Source: Gordionus sp. m RMFG-2023 (taxonomy: Eukaryota > Nematomorpha > Gordioida > Chordodea > Parachordodidae). From it: a DNA stretch of 64,000 nt. The position numbers and the translations under genes are program-made. The notes below the pieces were generated by a model. That model made no database searches. It was given only the letters and a program-made list of their open reading frames with translations, and had not been told where the DNA came from. The DNA is taken from NCBI RefSeq assembly GCF_954871325.1, contig NC_088777.1:11509366-11573365 (forward strand), in the 5' to 3' direction. Shown in pieces: positions 50,001 through 59,313 of the stretch (position 1 is the stretch's first letter; each line of letters starts with the position of its first letter).

Positions 50001-53000
50001 TCGTTTACCGAACAAGTATTATGCAACCTAAAATCTAATCGGAATCTCATTATTAAGTATATCTTTACAAGCACCTTCATCCTATTCGACCTTATTATTT
50101 ACTTTAAAATAAATGTCGTTATAAATTCATTATTTTTTTAAAAATTCTAAAAAGCCAAATTATATTTTAAGGTCTTACCTCTTTTTCGATATATATCTTC
50201 CAAAACTTGCCTTGATTGGGAAATTGTGTTATCACGCGTTCAAATGTTTCACGCGCTGTTTCTATGGATTTGGTCTTTAATAAAAAAATATATATTTTTA
50301 TGGTGAACTATTTAAATTATAGATTATTTTATTTTCTTAGTTTAAATAATTCAAAGAGTTAATTTTCAGATTATACAAACGCATCATGTGTTTATTTATT
50401 TTTAAAATAAAATTTAAAAATAAAAAGATGATCTATCTCAATTATCATGCTACTGTAATTTTACTTCCTTTTCTCTCTCTCTTGAATCTTATACAACTAA
50501 TATAGAACTTATAGCAATATATTAGCTGGTAATAAAACAAGATTTTGATCCATAGGCTAAAAATATGATGGCGCTTAAAACACCAATTCTGATACTTAAT
50601 TATTTTTGTAAATGTATATTTACGATTTTTTTAAGACCCGTTTCAAGATATTTATTTTTTGAATTACGTTTGTTTATTTTATAAAGTTATTTTATTGTTA
50701 ACGTTACGTTTATTAAGATGTTGTGACTTATAAGAAATTTACTACCAAATTCAAAAATAACGCCGCCTTTACATTTTATCTCTTTTACCATGTATACAGT
50801 TACATTTTGACCCTACATAATTTTAATATGGTAATTTAAGGTGAGTTTCAAGATTATGATTAAATAATTTATTTTGGATCACTAATTTTGAAGTTATGAA
50901 TTTATAGAATACTATTTTAATTCAAAAATAACGCCGTTTTTGAATTTAATACTTTATTCATTGTTTTAAATGGTCATAACTAATGTTAGTGAAGGTAAGA
51001 TCATCGCCATCTGCAAAACAAGGTTCACAATCATTTTTGAATTTTAATTTCAAATGCCTTGAGGAATTCAAACTGATCAAAATATTTAGGAGAAAATTGT
51101 GATTTAAAAGAAAAAGGAATGAATAATTCAGCCAAAGGGCCATTCCATGTCAAATCGATCAAAAAAGGCATATTTTCGTTCGAACCCTTTTAAAATTGTT
51201 AAAAATTTCTGGAATTATTTAGATAGGTAAAAATATGAGAAAGCCGTTTATTTTAGCCCGCTAGTATACCTGATTTTCGAGTAGGACTCATAGGTACAAA
51301 AAAGAGCCATTTTGGAATCTGTAAATTTTTATACTTATATCTCAAAAACTATTTATATTAAAAAATATATAATGTATCATATTGTAGGTAAAAATCTCTA
51401 AACGGCTATCATAAAAATGTGAAAATTGGCGCCAATTTGAATCTTTAACTTCCGGTTTATCTATATTGCTTTACCAGTATTTTTAAGCAAAAAGGAAGTT
51501 TGTTTTCGAATTTTTTTTTACTTTTATTTAGACACCTTTTATAAATATATATACGATGTCAAAACCTTGGCGAAGCTATCGACTCCCGAAATATACATTT
51601 TTACCAAAAATTGGAAAAATATGAAAGTATCGATTATGGTTGAAAAATATTATTCTTAAGGAAACTGAAAATATTGATACGTTTATATGAAATGTGATAA
51701 AATTTTCCAGTTCTGCCCACCCCCCTCCCAATTATCCTTAAAAAGTTTTACTTTTTTTAGATCTCTACTTGTTACTAAAGCGAATGGCTTAATAGCTCGA
51801 TAATGTATAACAGCTGCATTAAAAAAGAAAAATTTATTAGGCATATTATCAATTATATTTTACGAGCATATTATTTTTACAAAATAAACTGTTTAAAACA
51901 ATCTCTCTTTCTTCATAATATTTTTAACTTGCCCGTTCAGATTAATTTTAAATAATTCAATCCGTCTGCAGTTTATTATTTTATCGTCTGTTTATTAATA
52001 ACATCCGGGATTTGGAGAGTGCTAAAACATATTCCAGGTGGAGATCAATTAAAATTTTATTCTATATCACAGATGGACGTACATTTACAAATGTTGCCAC
52101 CCATTTAATCTATAAAGACATGCTTATTAGTCAAAGAAAAGAGCAAATAATTTTAAAAGAGAGCAATAAAGCGCGTACAATACCAGGAAGGCAAAAATTT
52201 CATACTTTTCATCTAATTTCTCAGAATAAAATTGATGCAAAATTTTATTCAAAAACAGAATCGCAAATATTAAATATAACATTTTACTCAAATATTAATG
52301 CGAATTTACTATATAAAAAAAATAAATGGATATATAACATGCATCTATGACAATCAATGGTGGATGACCTATGTTTTAGAAAAAAATTCGAAGAGGTGTT
52401 AGTTAGTTATTTTCATCCTCAAGGACCTTCAAATTCTTATACATATCCCTCCTTGATTGTCAAATTGTGGTTACATAAATCATAAATTTTAGATGTGGTC
52501 AGTTTTTCAACTGCTACAGGACGAACATATGCTTTATACAATGATCAGGCAATTAAAACTATTCATATTTTTAATTAATTTTCTTAAAATATATAATTAT
52601 CTATATCTAACTAAATAGATGTTACAAATATATTTATTATGAAATGAATATGATTATCTATCTATATTTCTATATTATTAATAAAAATGGATAATAAAAA
52701 AATTATACGAAGGATATTTATTATTTGAAATTTGTCACATTAGTAAGTGTCTAGTGGGCATTTGCCCATACTGCCTTTCAGTTTTATTAGTGTATTCAAT
52801 AGAAATTCGAAATATTTTAATATAAAAAGTGTAAATATCCTGTTATTGGTAAGTTAGCAACAAAATTTTAACCATAATCCGTAATTTCATAAAGCGCCAT
52901 CCATTTTTTTCTTGAGTCGATAGCGTCTCCAAGGTTTTGACACCGTTTATATATTTATAAAAGGGTCTAAGTAAGTAAAAATCAAAAAAAAAATTCAAAA

Positions 53001-54697
53001 ATAAACTCCCTTTATTCTTAAAAATACAGATAAAGCAATATAGGTAAACCGGAAATTAGACTCAAATTGGAGCTAATTTTTATTTTTTTTAATACCTACA
53101 ATATGATATATTATATTATTTTTTTACTATAAATAGTTTTTAGCATTTTAAAAATTTTACAGATTCCAAAGTGACTCTTTTTTGTACCTATGAGCCTCTA
53201 TATCTTGAGAACAAGGTATGCTAGCGAGCTAAAATAAACGTTCTCATTTTTTTTACCTATCTCAATAATTCCAGATATTTTTAACAATTCTAAAAGGGGT
53301 CGGCTGAATCGTGATCGATTAGTGGAATAGCCCCAAAGTTGAAAGCCACTACCTAAGCAGAGAAAAGATCAGAGACAATTAATTGATCTCGTCAAATCTG
53401 AGCAATAGCCTCAAGGGCTTTCAAAGTTGACAACATCCTTACAGTTTACAACAAACAGAAAAAATAGCAGATCAAATCTTGTTCACTTTATTCAAAAATT
53501 GTGAGAAACGAGGCTACATCTACCTGCATCAGAACGATATTAGTTGGGCTATAACTTTTATAAAGTAATTTTCATTTTTATACAATAACTGGGTTTTTTA
53601 AGGTTAACGATAAGCTAATGAAATTTGACAGACCAAAAGAAAGATAAAATCCCGCAAAGAAGTTTAAAGATTGAACTTTTACTGAATGGTCAAAAGTTGT
53701 TTTCAGCCACGTGTCTGAGTTTATATTGAAATTTGAAAGTAATCTTAATAATTTGGTATGCTGACAAATGAAGCATTCCATCCTGATTATCTAAGTCGAA
53801 TGATTAAATTCCTCAAATTGTCCTGATATGGGACTTTATCACTGAAAATTGTGCAGGTAACCTTACTTTAGTTGGAAACAATTAATTACTAAATATACAA
53901 AGAAATTATCAATATTTTTTAATAAAGATGATAATTTTGTTTGCGCTAATCTATAACTCTTAACATATTCAACCTTTATAAAAAAAACAATTCTCGTTTA
54001 TATACGCAAGGGCAATATGTATATTATATTATAATTATGACAATAAATTTTATTTTATTTTAATAAAAGGTTTAATATTGCATTGTATCCCAAAGGTAAA
54101 AACTGGCGTTATTTTTGAATTTGAGTAGTATATGTTCCAAATTTCAGGTTTGCCTTGATTCTTGAGATAATCTCATTTTAAAATTGGCGATTGAAAAAGA
54201 CATTACTTGTATGATTTCTTTTCATCTTGTCTCGTCAATAAATTATTTTTTAATTTCAATTGAGTTAAAATAAAAGTATTATTTATATATATATATAACT
54301 TAGATATTAACTATTGGAAAATTTACATTTTTTTTTAAAGTGAATAAAGGTTTATTTTGTTCCGATCCGATTCAACGTATCGTGTAGCTCTGATTTAAGA
54401 TTAACGACGAAAAAAAAATAATTTATATAATCAAACATTTTGATTTTAAATGCTATAACTATAGACTTATTGGCACATTTAAGACCGGTCCATTTAAGAC
54501 TATCGTTTAAAATTATTGATTTTAAATTAAAATTTTTCCTTTCCTTTTTTTTTACATAATTATTTTTTTTTGGAAAACCTTGGCATCTTTCAGTAAAATA
54601 TTCCATGATTCAATATCGTAAGGGTCCGTGTCAATTTTATTGGAAGCTTTATTGATCCTCTCGGAATATAAACTATTGTCCGATGATTTATGACTCA
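36153..54697 (-). CDS. CSTF3: CSTF3 (CstF-77), cleavage stimulation factor scaffold
   Basis: Nineteen coding exons, 5' to 3': 54697-54579, 50274-50179, 48596-48564, 48464-48376, 48004-47903, 47383-47257, 44087-43932, 43583-43502, 43399-43290, 42901-42785, 42603-42514, 41077-40934, 40568-40466, 40292-40217, 39612-39516, 39229-39022, 38079-37979, 37653-37593, 36394-36153 (stop TAA). All introns are GT-AG and all phases agree. They give 716 complete codons plus stop; human CSTF3, from memory, is 717 residues. Matches include [14 protein letters not shown], [21 protein letters not shown] and [13 protein letters not shown]. The protein is an array of HAT helical repeats that dimerises, binds CstF-64 and CstF-50, and acts in nuclear mRNA 3' end cleavage. 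The first exon starts with TG, so the ATG is probably split across an intron whose 5' part was not found. Confidence 0.93.
36395..36416 (-). promoter_or_regulatory. C16 polypyrimidine tract at a 3' splice site
   Basis: Plus-strand G16 at 36401-36416 reads as C16 on the minus strand, followed by ACACAG and exon 19 of CSTF3. A pure C tract in the polypyrimidine position is unusual in a genome where other acceptors here have T-rich tracts. Confidence 0.6.
38162..38478. mobile_element. hAT-like non-autonomous repeat, full-length-looking copy
   Basis: Inverted relative of 13690-14010, in CSTF3 intron 16. Ends read AAGGTCTGCTATGCCTGGCC and, inverted, ATAGAGGCATGCAAATGCC. Partial relatives lie at about 10895-11075, 38565-38640, 48190-48350, 55045-55130 and 58675-58905, each a GC-richer island with GGCCGGG-like words. 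No target duplication could be fixed. Confidence 0.5.
39022..41077 (-). CDS. CSTF3: CSTF3 exons 12-16 (C-terminal HAT repeats)
   Basis: Exon 12: [20 protein letters not shown] and [11 protein letters not shown]. Exon 13: [18 protein letters not shown] and [11 protein letters not shown]. Exon 14: [17 protein letters not shown]. Exon 15: [19 protein letters not shown], then [13 protein letters not shown]. Exon 16: [18 protein letters not shown], a threonine/serine-rich linker, then [16 protein letters not shown] (human TQQMIPFQP). Introns here are modest (about 280-650 bases). Conservation is highest in exons 12 and 14, which lie in the HAT-C dimerisation half of the protein. Confidence 0.94.
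41855..42078. mobile_element. palindromic hAT-like MITE, copy c (best preserved arms)
   Basis: Ends TAGTGTTGTCAAACGGCT and, inverted, TAGTGTTGTAAAACGATTCG, with AAAAACGGCTAACTC and its inverse inside. The core GAGATTTCGCTAATAGATGT with CCATCTATGAGCAAAAT is shared with copies a, b and d. A minus-strand frame across it is not a gene. It lies in CSTF3 intron 11. Confidence 0.65.
42514..44087 (-). CDS. CSTF3: CSTF3 exons 7-11 (central HAT repeats)
   Basis: Exon 7: [19 protein letters not shown], then [20 protein letters not shown] (human [20 protein letters not shown]). Exon 8: [20 protein letters not shown]. Exon 9: [35 protein letters not shown]. Exon 10: [32 protein letters not shown]. Exon 11: [19 protein letters not shown]. 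Each exon carries about one HAT helix pair with the tryptophan/aromatic pattern. C-runs and T-rich tracts separate them. Confidence 0.94.
44858..44865. repeat. left target duplication of the hAT element
   Basis: ATTTGAGA, identical to 46876-46883. Confidence 0.9.
44866..46875 (+). mobile_element. hAT DNA transposon, decayed
   Basis: Ends CAGGGTTGCCAGAT and, inverted, CAGGGTTTCCAGAT, flanked by a perfect 8-base duplication ATTTGAGA. Total about 2.0 kb. Eight-base duplications and CAGGGTTGCCAGA-type ends are diagnostic of hAT. A G-run lies near the right end (46798-46806). The coding part is on the plus strand and decayed. Confidence 0.92.
45480..46580 (+). pseudogene. hAT transposase remnant
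   Basis: Pieces in order: [12 protein letters not shown] near 45528-45570, the core frame 45673-45984 with [14 protein letters not shown] start, [20 protein letters not shown] and [10 protein letters not shown], and the C-terminal dimerisation part near 46440-46560 ([26 protein letters not shown]). The match is to the ZBED-like hAT group. Stops and frame changes separate the pieces, and no N-terminal BED finger is recognisable. An opposite-strand frame at 46259-46441 is an artefact. Confidence 0.8.
46876..46883. repeat. right target duplication of the hAT element
   Basis: ATTTGAGA, identical to 44858-44865. Confidence 0.9.
47257..48596 (-). CDS. CSTF3: CSTF3 exons 3-6 (HAT-N repeats)
   Basis: Exon 3 is a 33-base microexon (48596-48564) encoding [11 protein letters not shown], matching human IKAKNYDKVEK; without it the HAT repeat would be short but still in frame. 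Exon 4: [19 protein letters not shown]. Exon 5: [18 protein letters not shown] then [14 protein letters not shown]. Exon 6: [20 protein letters not shown], then [15 protein letters not shown]. Phases run 0, 0, 2, 2, 0. Confidence 0.94.
49480..49990 (+). pseudogene. old LINE reverse-transcriptase relic
   Basis: The plus strand shows scattered pieces typical of RTE-like LINE reverse transcriptase: [11 protein letters not shown] near 49617, [10 protein letters not shown], a [12 protein letters not shown] piece, a [17 protein letters not shown] piece standing where families have WELLYADDLVLI, then [13 protein letters not shown] and [10 protein letters not shown]. Stops and frame changes are frequent, and the catalytic YADD reads CTGD. 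It lies in CSTF3 intron 2; the relic may begin near 49050. It is older than the LINE at 28-30 kb. Confidence 0.6.
50179..50274 (-). CDS. CSTF3: CSTF3 exon 2
   Basis: [20 protein letters not shown], then [12 protein letters not shown]: first full HAT repeat (human [20 protein letters not shown]). Donor GAG before GTAAGA, acceptor TTAAAG, phase 0 on both sides. Confidence 0.95.
51137..53334 (+). mobile_element. DNA transposon with about 0.5-kb terminal inverted repeats
   Basis: The left repeat, 51137 to about 51645, and the right one, about 52860 to 53334, are inverted copies. Shared blocks from the tip inwards are GGGCCATTCCA / GGGGCTATTCCA, TGGAATTATT with AGATAGGTAAAAA, CATAGGTACAAAAAAGAG, TTTGGAATCTGTAAA and GTGTCAAAACCTTGG-type. 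The 1.2 kb between them holds the C-terminal part of a protein family also represented at 62.7-64 kb. The tips match 61468 and 10399. Flanks share only AAA, so the target duplication is undecided. It lies in CSTF3 intron 1. Confidence 0.75.
52012..52560 (+). pseudogene. C-terminal part of long-TIR transposon protein
   Basis: The frame 52012-52350 ends with [17 protein letters not shown] and [13 protein letters not shown] following frame has [17 protein letters not shown] and then [18 protein letters not shown] recall the same order (IPGTxxxHxFxP, then a F-HPHGP-xSF-WP block, then TATGRTY) at the C-terminus of repetitive uncharacterised proteins of aphids, Hydra and other invertebrates. A stop and frame changes separate the blocks, and the N-terminal and central parts are missing, so the copy is defective. 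Confidence 0.6.
54579..54697 (-). CDS. CSTF3: CSTF3 first recognised coding exon
   Basis: [20 protein letters not shown], then [19 protein letters not shown], against human EKVKKAEKKLEENPYDLDAW. The acceptor is TTTTTTTAG and the exon then opens with TG AGT CAT. If the upstream exon ends in A the codon is ATG, which would put the start at the position expected from the human protein. An in-frame stop upstream rules out a start without splicing. Donor: AAG before GTTTTC. Confidence 0.9.
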
Positions 54698-55434
54698 CTA
54701 AAAAAAATTATTTTAAAATATTTAAATAATATGGTCAAAGGAAAATTTAAGTTTTTGATTTTCCCTAAATAATGATAACAGTTACGAGAACAATATTTAA
54801 TAAAAGTGGGAGGGAGTGAAGTGACTTTTTTGAATCCAATTTTGGATCTGTCTAAAAAATTCAAAAAAGTTACATCTTATGATCTAGGGAAAAAAACCTA
54901 CATTTTGTAGTGCTCAAAATAAAAAAAATCAGGTAAATAATTGATTTTATGAATGTTTCTATTTTAATCATATACTATACTTGAACTTAATAGTGCAGAA
55001 GAAAAGATATACTGTAGTGAATATTTAACTATGCTGTCTACTAGTGATCTGCAAAATCAATTTTTTTCCGCCCCAAGCCCGTCTGCAACCTGATGGCCAA
55101 ATACCTACCTACAGGTCCAGATAAATAGTAGAATTAAGATATATACTCAAACAAATATTTATTTTATTCCCTATTTTAATGTTATGCATTAAATTATTAA
55201 ATTCGAATATTCAGTGATTACTTTGATAATTTAATTAGTTTATATATTTTATTATATTTATTACAAAATATAATATACGGAAATGAAAAATTTTCAGGGA
55301 TCCCAGCCTAAATCTTCTAACATTTTGTCACCCGATCCTCTAAAAAGTGATAACCGGCTTGTGATATTATAAAAATTATTATTAATTATCAGTTGTAATT
55401 TTTAGATATATTTTTATACATTGCTGGTGCCAGC

Positions 55435-55641
55435 TAGTGTTATTAAAAATCTCGATTAGGGTGGATTTTCAAAAAGGCTCGATTACGATTTTAGACAAAA
55501 TAATATTTTATAAGCCTCGAGATTTGAAGAAAATAGAGGTCCCAACCTTTCTGCCATCTATGAACAATATCTTCAGGCTTATTATTATTTTGGCTAATCG
55601 GGCAGTTTAAAAAATGGGCATCGGGCTTCTTAACAGAACTA
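55435..55641. mobile_element. palindromic hAT-like MITE, copy d, with target duplication
   Basis: Ends TAGTGTTATTAAAAATC and, inverted, TAGTTCTGTTAAGAAGCCCG. Flanked by GTGCCAGC at 55427-55434 and 55642-55649, a perfect 8-base duplication, which places the family with hAT. Core: TATAAGCCTCGAGATTTGAA and GCCATCTATGAACAATAT. Confidence 0.8.
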
Positions 55642-55867
55642 GTGCCAGCTTATAAGTTGACCTCTAGAAGTGCTAGCCATAAATATATCCTTTCTCTTTA
55701 TAGGTATAATTTAACCGAAGATATTCTTGAAAATATTTCAAGAGAAAGTATATTAAGAGTAAATAAATGTGAAATATTTGAATTGCAATAATAATAAAAT
55801 AAGCTTTGGTTCCTTTTATAAATTTAAATGGTAAAATTTAAAAAAAATGTGTTCGTAAATAATTCCA

Positions 55868-56000
55868 ATATAACTGTAATTGAAAGGGGTTGAACCGGGT
55901 TTTAAAGGTTACTTGAACCGAATTTTTTTATTAGGAACCGAGCCTAATCTCTCTGAACCGAACCTATAGTCGTTACGGTTCGGATCACTAAAAATTTCCA
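55868..56000. repeat. dispersed repeat rich in AACCG words, second copy
   Basis: Related to 14893-15030: GGGTTTTAAAGGTTACTTG, GAACCGAATTTTT, CTGAACCGAACCTAT. No coding capacity. Confidence 0.4.
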
Positions 56001-56009
56001 CCTCCCGAT

Positions 56010-58670
56010 TTTTTTTTAAAAAAAATTATTTTGCAATCGTGATATTCAATCTGGCAAAAAAAGGAAGATTAGGAAAGGAAATACATATAACATTCATATT
56101 TTTGGGCCATGCGTCAGGTTATATAATTTTTATTAATGATATTGAGGCCCGCTGACAAAGGAAAAGTATTTATAATTCCAAATATCTTCTCTAGATATTG
56201 CCGTGGCTTTAACTGCAATTCAAAGGCGTATATACTAATTAAGTTAATTTAATTAACAATATTACACAAAAATTATCCATATATAATAAGATATAGAACT
56301 AAATTTTCTGCGAATTTTAATACCCCAAAAAATCTTCATAACATTACAATGGGCCCTTAAATGAAATGGGAAAAAAAATTCCAAGAGTTTTTATTATCAG
56401 AATATATCATAATATGCCATTTGGAATTCAATCAGTTTTTTTTAAAATAAGATTTATAAAAGTTTCACCCTCATCTCTTAAATTTATGTGCTTTAGGAAG
56501 CAAATTTTCCATGTTGTACTTGCTCATGTGAGTATTCGTTCTTGGCTCTTAAGAGAATAAAAACCTATAACGAAAACGTATAAGTTTAAGAAAGACTGAT
56601 CTCAATAGCTCTGAATTTTGAAGAAACGTTGTAAATATTTGTATAGAAATAATTAATATAAGATTAAATAAGGATGCCGATACTTTTAAATTAAAAACTA
56701 GAAAAAAAATATCCACTATTCCTCCCCCCTTAAATATTCAGGCCCTAAATGAAGGTAAGAGCGACACCATATATATTTTTTAAATTAAAGTACGGCAATG
56801 CGACATAATGAGGTTGGTGATCTCGTTTTTAAGACTATAATAATTTATCAGTGTTTCTCTTTTCTTTTGCTAACTAAGAATAATAATATAACGTTCTTCA
56901 AACAACGAAAAATTAATAATATCCTATTAGAGGCAACATCTTTTTATGATCAACAGTTTTAATTTTCGTATCTTGAACCATATTTGGGACGGTTCTATCC
57001 TGCCAAAATTTAAAATTTTCTAGATATTAATAGCCCCTCTTGGTTAAACAAAAATCACAGCCTTTGAGGGTAACTTCCTTTTCAATATTACTAATAATCT
57101 CATTGCCATCCTCATAAAAAAAAATCAGTATTTAAAATTAATTTAAAATGTTACACACTTAGAAAGGATGCCAATCATTAAATTAAAAAATGATAATAGG
57201 TTTCAAATGTGAGGTTGGTCTCATAGGTCGTAAAAACGAAATTAATGAATTTGGACTTATATGTAGGCTAAAGAATATAAATTTTTTTTATCAAACTTAT
57301 AATCTATTGTTTGAAAATCTTGATATATTACCCACATAGAGTAAAAAGAAATTGGCACTATTCTTTAAATTTACTCCCAATGTTTTTGTTTAACTATCAA
57401 AAACTTTAAACACCAAAATAAAGTTTTTAAATTCCTTTTTAACCCTCGTTGAATAGATAAAATTGGCACCATTAATTTCAAACTACTCTAAAAGGTAATG
57501 TAATACTACTTCATTTCCCAAAAAATAACCCCAGTCTAAAATCAAATTTTTTTAAATGTTTTACATTTTTAAGGAATAATTAACGCCACATTGCGGCAAA
57601 ATTTTTATACACAACTAAAATATAAAAACTATCCAGCTTTTTTATGGGTATAAAGAACTTACAGATGGTAAACAAGTTTATACAAATCTTGGATTAAGAT
57701 ATTAAAAAAAAATATCTTTCTATTATTTTTAAATGAATAATCTAGGAATTATCATTTAAATTATGTTAGTTGCTGCTAATTTACTAAATTCTGTTTTGAA
57801 CTCTAATATCGTATTGAAAAGTCAGTAAAGCTACACAGATCTCGAATAAATTTTCTCTTTAATTACCAAATACAAAAAACGCCCTAATTAATTATTTTAC
57901 TTAATACTTTCCTTATTTCAGAGTTTAAAATGTTTTTCTCAGATTTTTTTGAGAATGCTAAATCAGGATTTTTGATCAAATTCTACCCAAAATTCGAAAT
58001 CATATTTATAAAAATTTTGGTCTAATTACGTGCGCACTCCCATAAATGAAAATCACAAATTATTTTTTTAAAAAAAAATTCTAAAAATTCAAAGATTTTT
58101 TGCTTAATTGGGGCAAAAAAACATCCTCAAATGCTTTAAAGATTTTTTTATCAAACTTTATTCTATAAAAAATATTGAAAATTTTTTATTTTTTTTTATA
58201 ATTGAATAACTGAAGATAGGTTATATTTTATAAGTGTCCCAAATATTTTAATTTACGTTAGTTATGAAGGGGGATATCAGGTCTACCATATTGACTAGTA
58301 GACAAAGAAAAACACATTTTTTTAAAGTCAAAATGACTCAACTCAACCACCACATTTTTAAAATTTTAGAAATATGCACAAAAACTCATATAATTTAAAT
58401 TTTTATACAAACATATCATTATGCCCCCCCCCCAAAAAAAAATTCAATTCCCTCTAAAATAATTATCATATTTTATTACGAAAATCTACCATAATAGATT
58501 AACATTTACCTAGCAACCCATGTTATGAATAATAATAATTATCATCGTAATATCTTTAATTCATACGGAAAGATTATTTTCTTCCATTCTCTTTTGGCTG
58601 GTTAAGCGGTCTATGTATATAGTATGTCTATGATACCAGAATTCATGCAACTGGATATTTTCAAGCTAGA
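56010..58670. other. stretch with no recognisable gene
   Basis: AT-rich on both strands. Short open frames (for example 56366-56560) have biased, non-conserved composition and no splice context. A C-run lies near 58424-58432. Confidence 0.5.
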
Positions 58671-58899
58671 TACTTTGTAATACACATTTATTTTGACCCA
58701 ACCTGACCCGATCCAAAAAAAACCTTTTCCCGAAACAACAATAGCCGCACGTGACCCATGCATCAATTGCCCCCTATCATAAATTTGTATTATTCCGCGT
58801 TTAAAAAAATGCATTTTGCACAAATTGCCCAGCCCAACTCAAAAAATATTATTGTATAGGTTTCCCTGCCAGGCCCATAATTTTTTTTAGTCGTCCACT

Positions 58900-58908
58900 A
58901 GTTTTATA
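58900..58908. repeat. left target duplication of a MITE
   Basis: AGTTTTATA, identical to 59305-59313. Confidence 0.85.
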
Positions 58909-59304
58909 GGTTGATGCTTACTACCAAGTGAATGAATGGAAATATTCTAAATACCAACCTAATTTGGTAAATACCGACCAAAATTTATTAAAATATAATA
59001 AGACCCTTATTATTTAATATATTATAACGGAATCACGTGGTCGAGTCCGGCTTTCTATATATCATCCCCCCAAGGATGGAACCACCAAGTTAGATTACGA
59101 AAAAAAACATGATTATTCCTGAGATTCGAACCCGCGACCCTGGGATCAGTAAGCGAAGCTCTTGCCTACTAGGCCATAGAGGCTTTCTAAAAATCACGAT
59201 TTTTCTAATATATATTATAAATATATTTGGTAGTGCCTATCCAAATGAATAAACAAAATTCAAATTTGATAGGTAGTACCTTAAGGTAGTAAGCATCATT
59301 AACC
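58909..59304. mobile_element. MITE with 9-base target duplication, carrying a SINE
   Basis: Ends GGTTGATGCTTACTACC and, inverted, GGTTAATGATGCTTACTACC, flanked by the perfect duplication AGTTTTATA. Nine-base duplications point to a Mutator-like or Merlin-like origin. Subterminal inverted words (AAATACCAACC, GGTAGTGCC-type) continue inwards. A tRNA-derived SINE sits in the middle. Confidence 0.8.
59029..59190 (-). mobile_element. tRNA-derived SINE
   Basis: On the minus strand the head reads GCCTCTATGGCCTAGTAGG (A box TGGCCTAGTAGG) and, about 35 bases on, GGGTTCGAATCTCAGG (B box GGTTCGAATCT). The 3' half of an acceptor stem matching GCCTCTA is missing, and about 90 bases of non-tRNA body follow, so it is a SINE and not a tRNA gene. 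Both sides carry near-identical TAATATATTATAA-type words (59016-59028 and about 59196-59211), the likely target duplication. Confidence 0.7.
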
Positions 59305-59313
59305 AGTTTTATA
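59305..59313. repeat. right target duplication of the MITE
   Basis: AGTTTTATA, identical to 58900-58908. Confidence 0.85.

Larger units (their letters stand above)
50744..54126. repeat. possible outer element with AAATTCAAAAATAACGCC ends
   Basis: AAATTCAAAAATAACGCC occurs at about 50746, AATTCAAAAATAACGCCG again at about 50920, and the inverted form GGCGTTATTTTTGAATTT at about 54105. The long-TIR transposon 51137-53334 lies between. This could be an older element split by the younger one. No coding capacity recognised. Confidence 0.35.

Noticed and set aside
56366-56560. Isolated 64-residue plus-strand frame
   Set aside because: No motif, no splice context and no repeat relation; expected by chance.
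59095-59185. A tRNA gene on the minus strand with good A and B boxes
   Set aside because: The 3' acceptor strand that should pair with GCCTCTA is absent and a non-tRNA body follows, so it is called a SINE.
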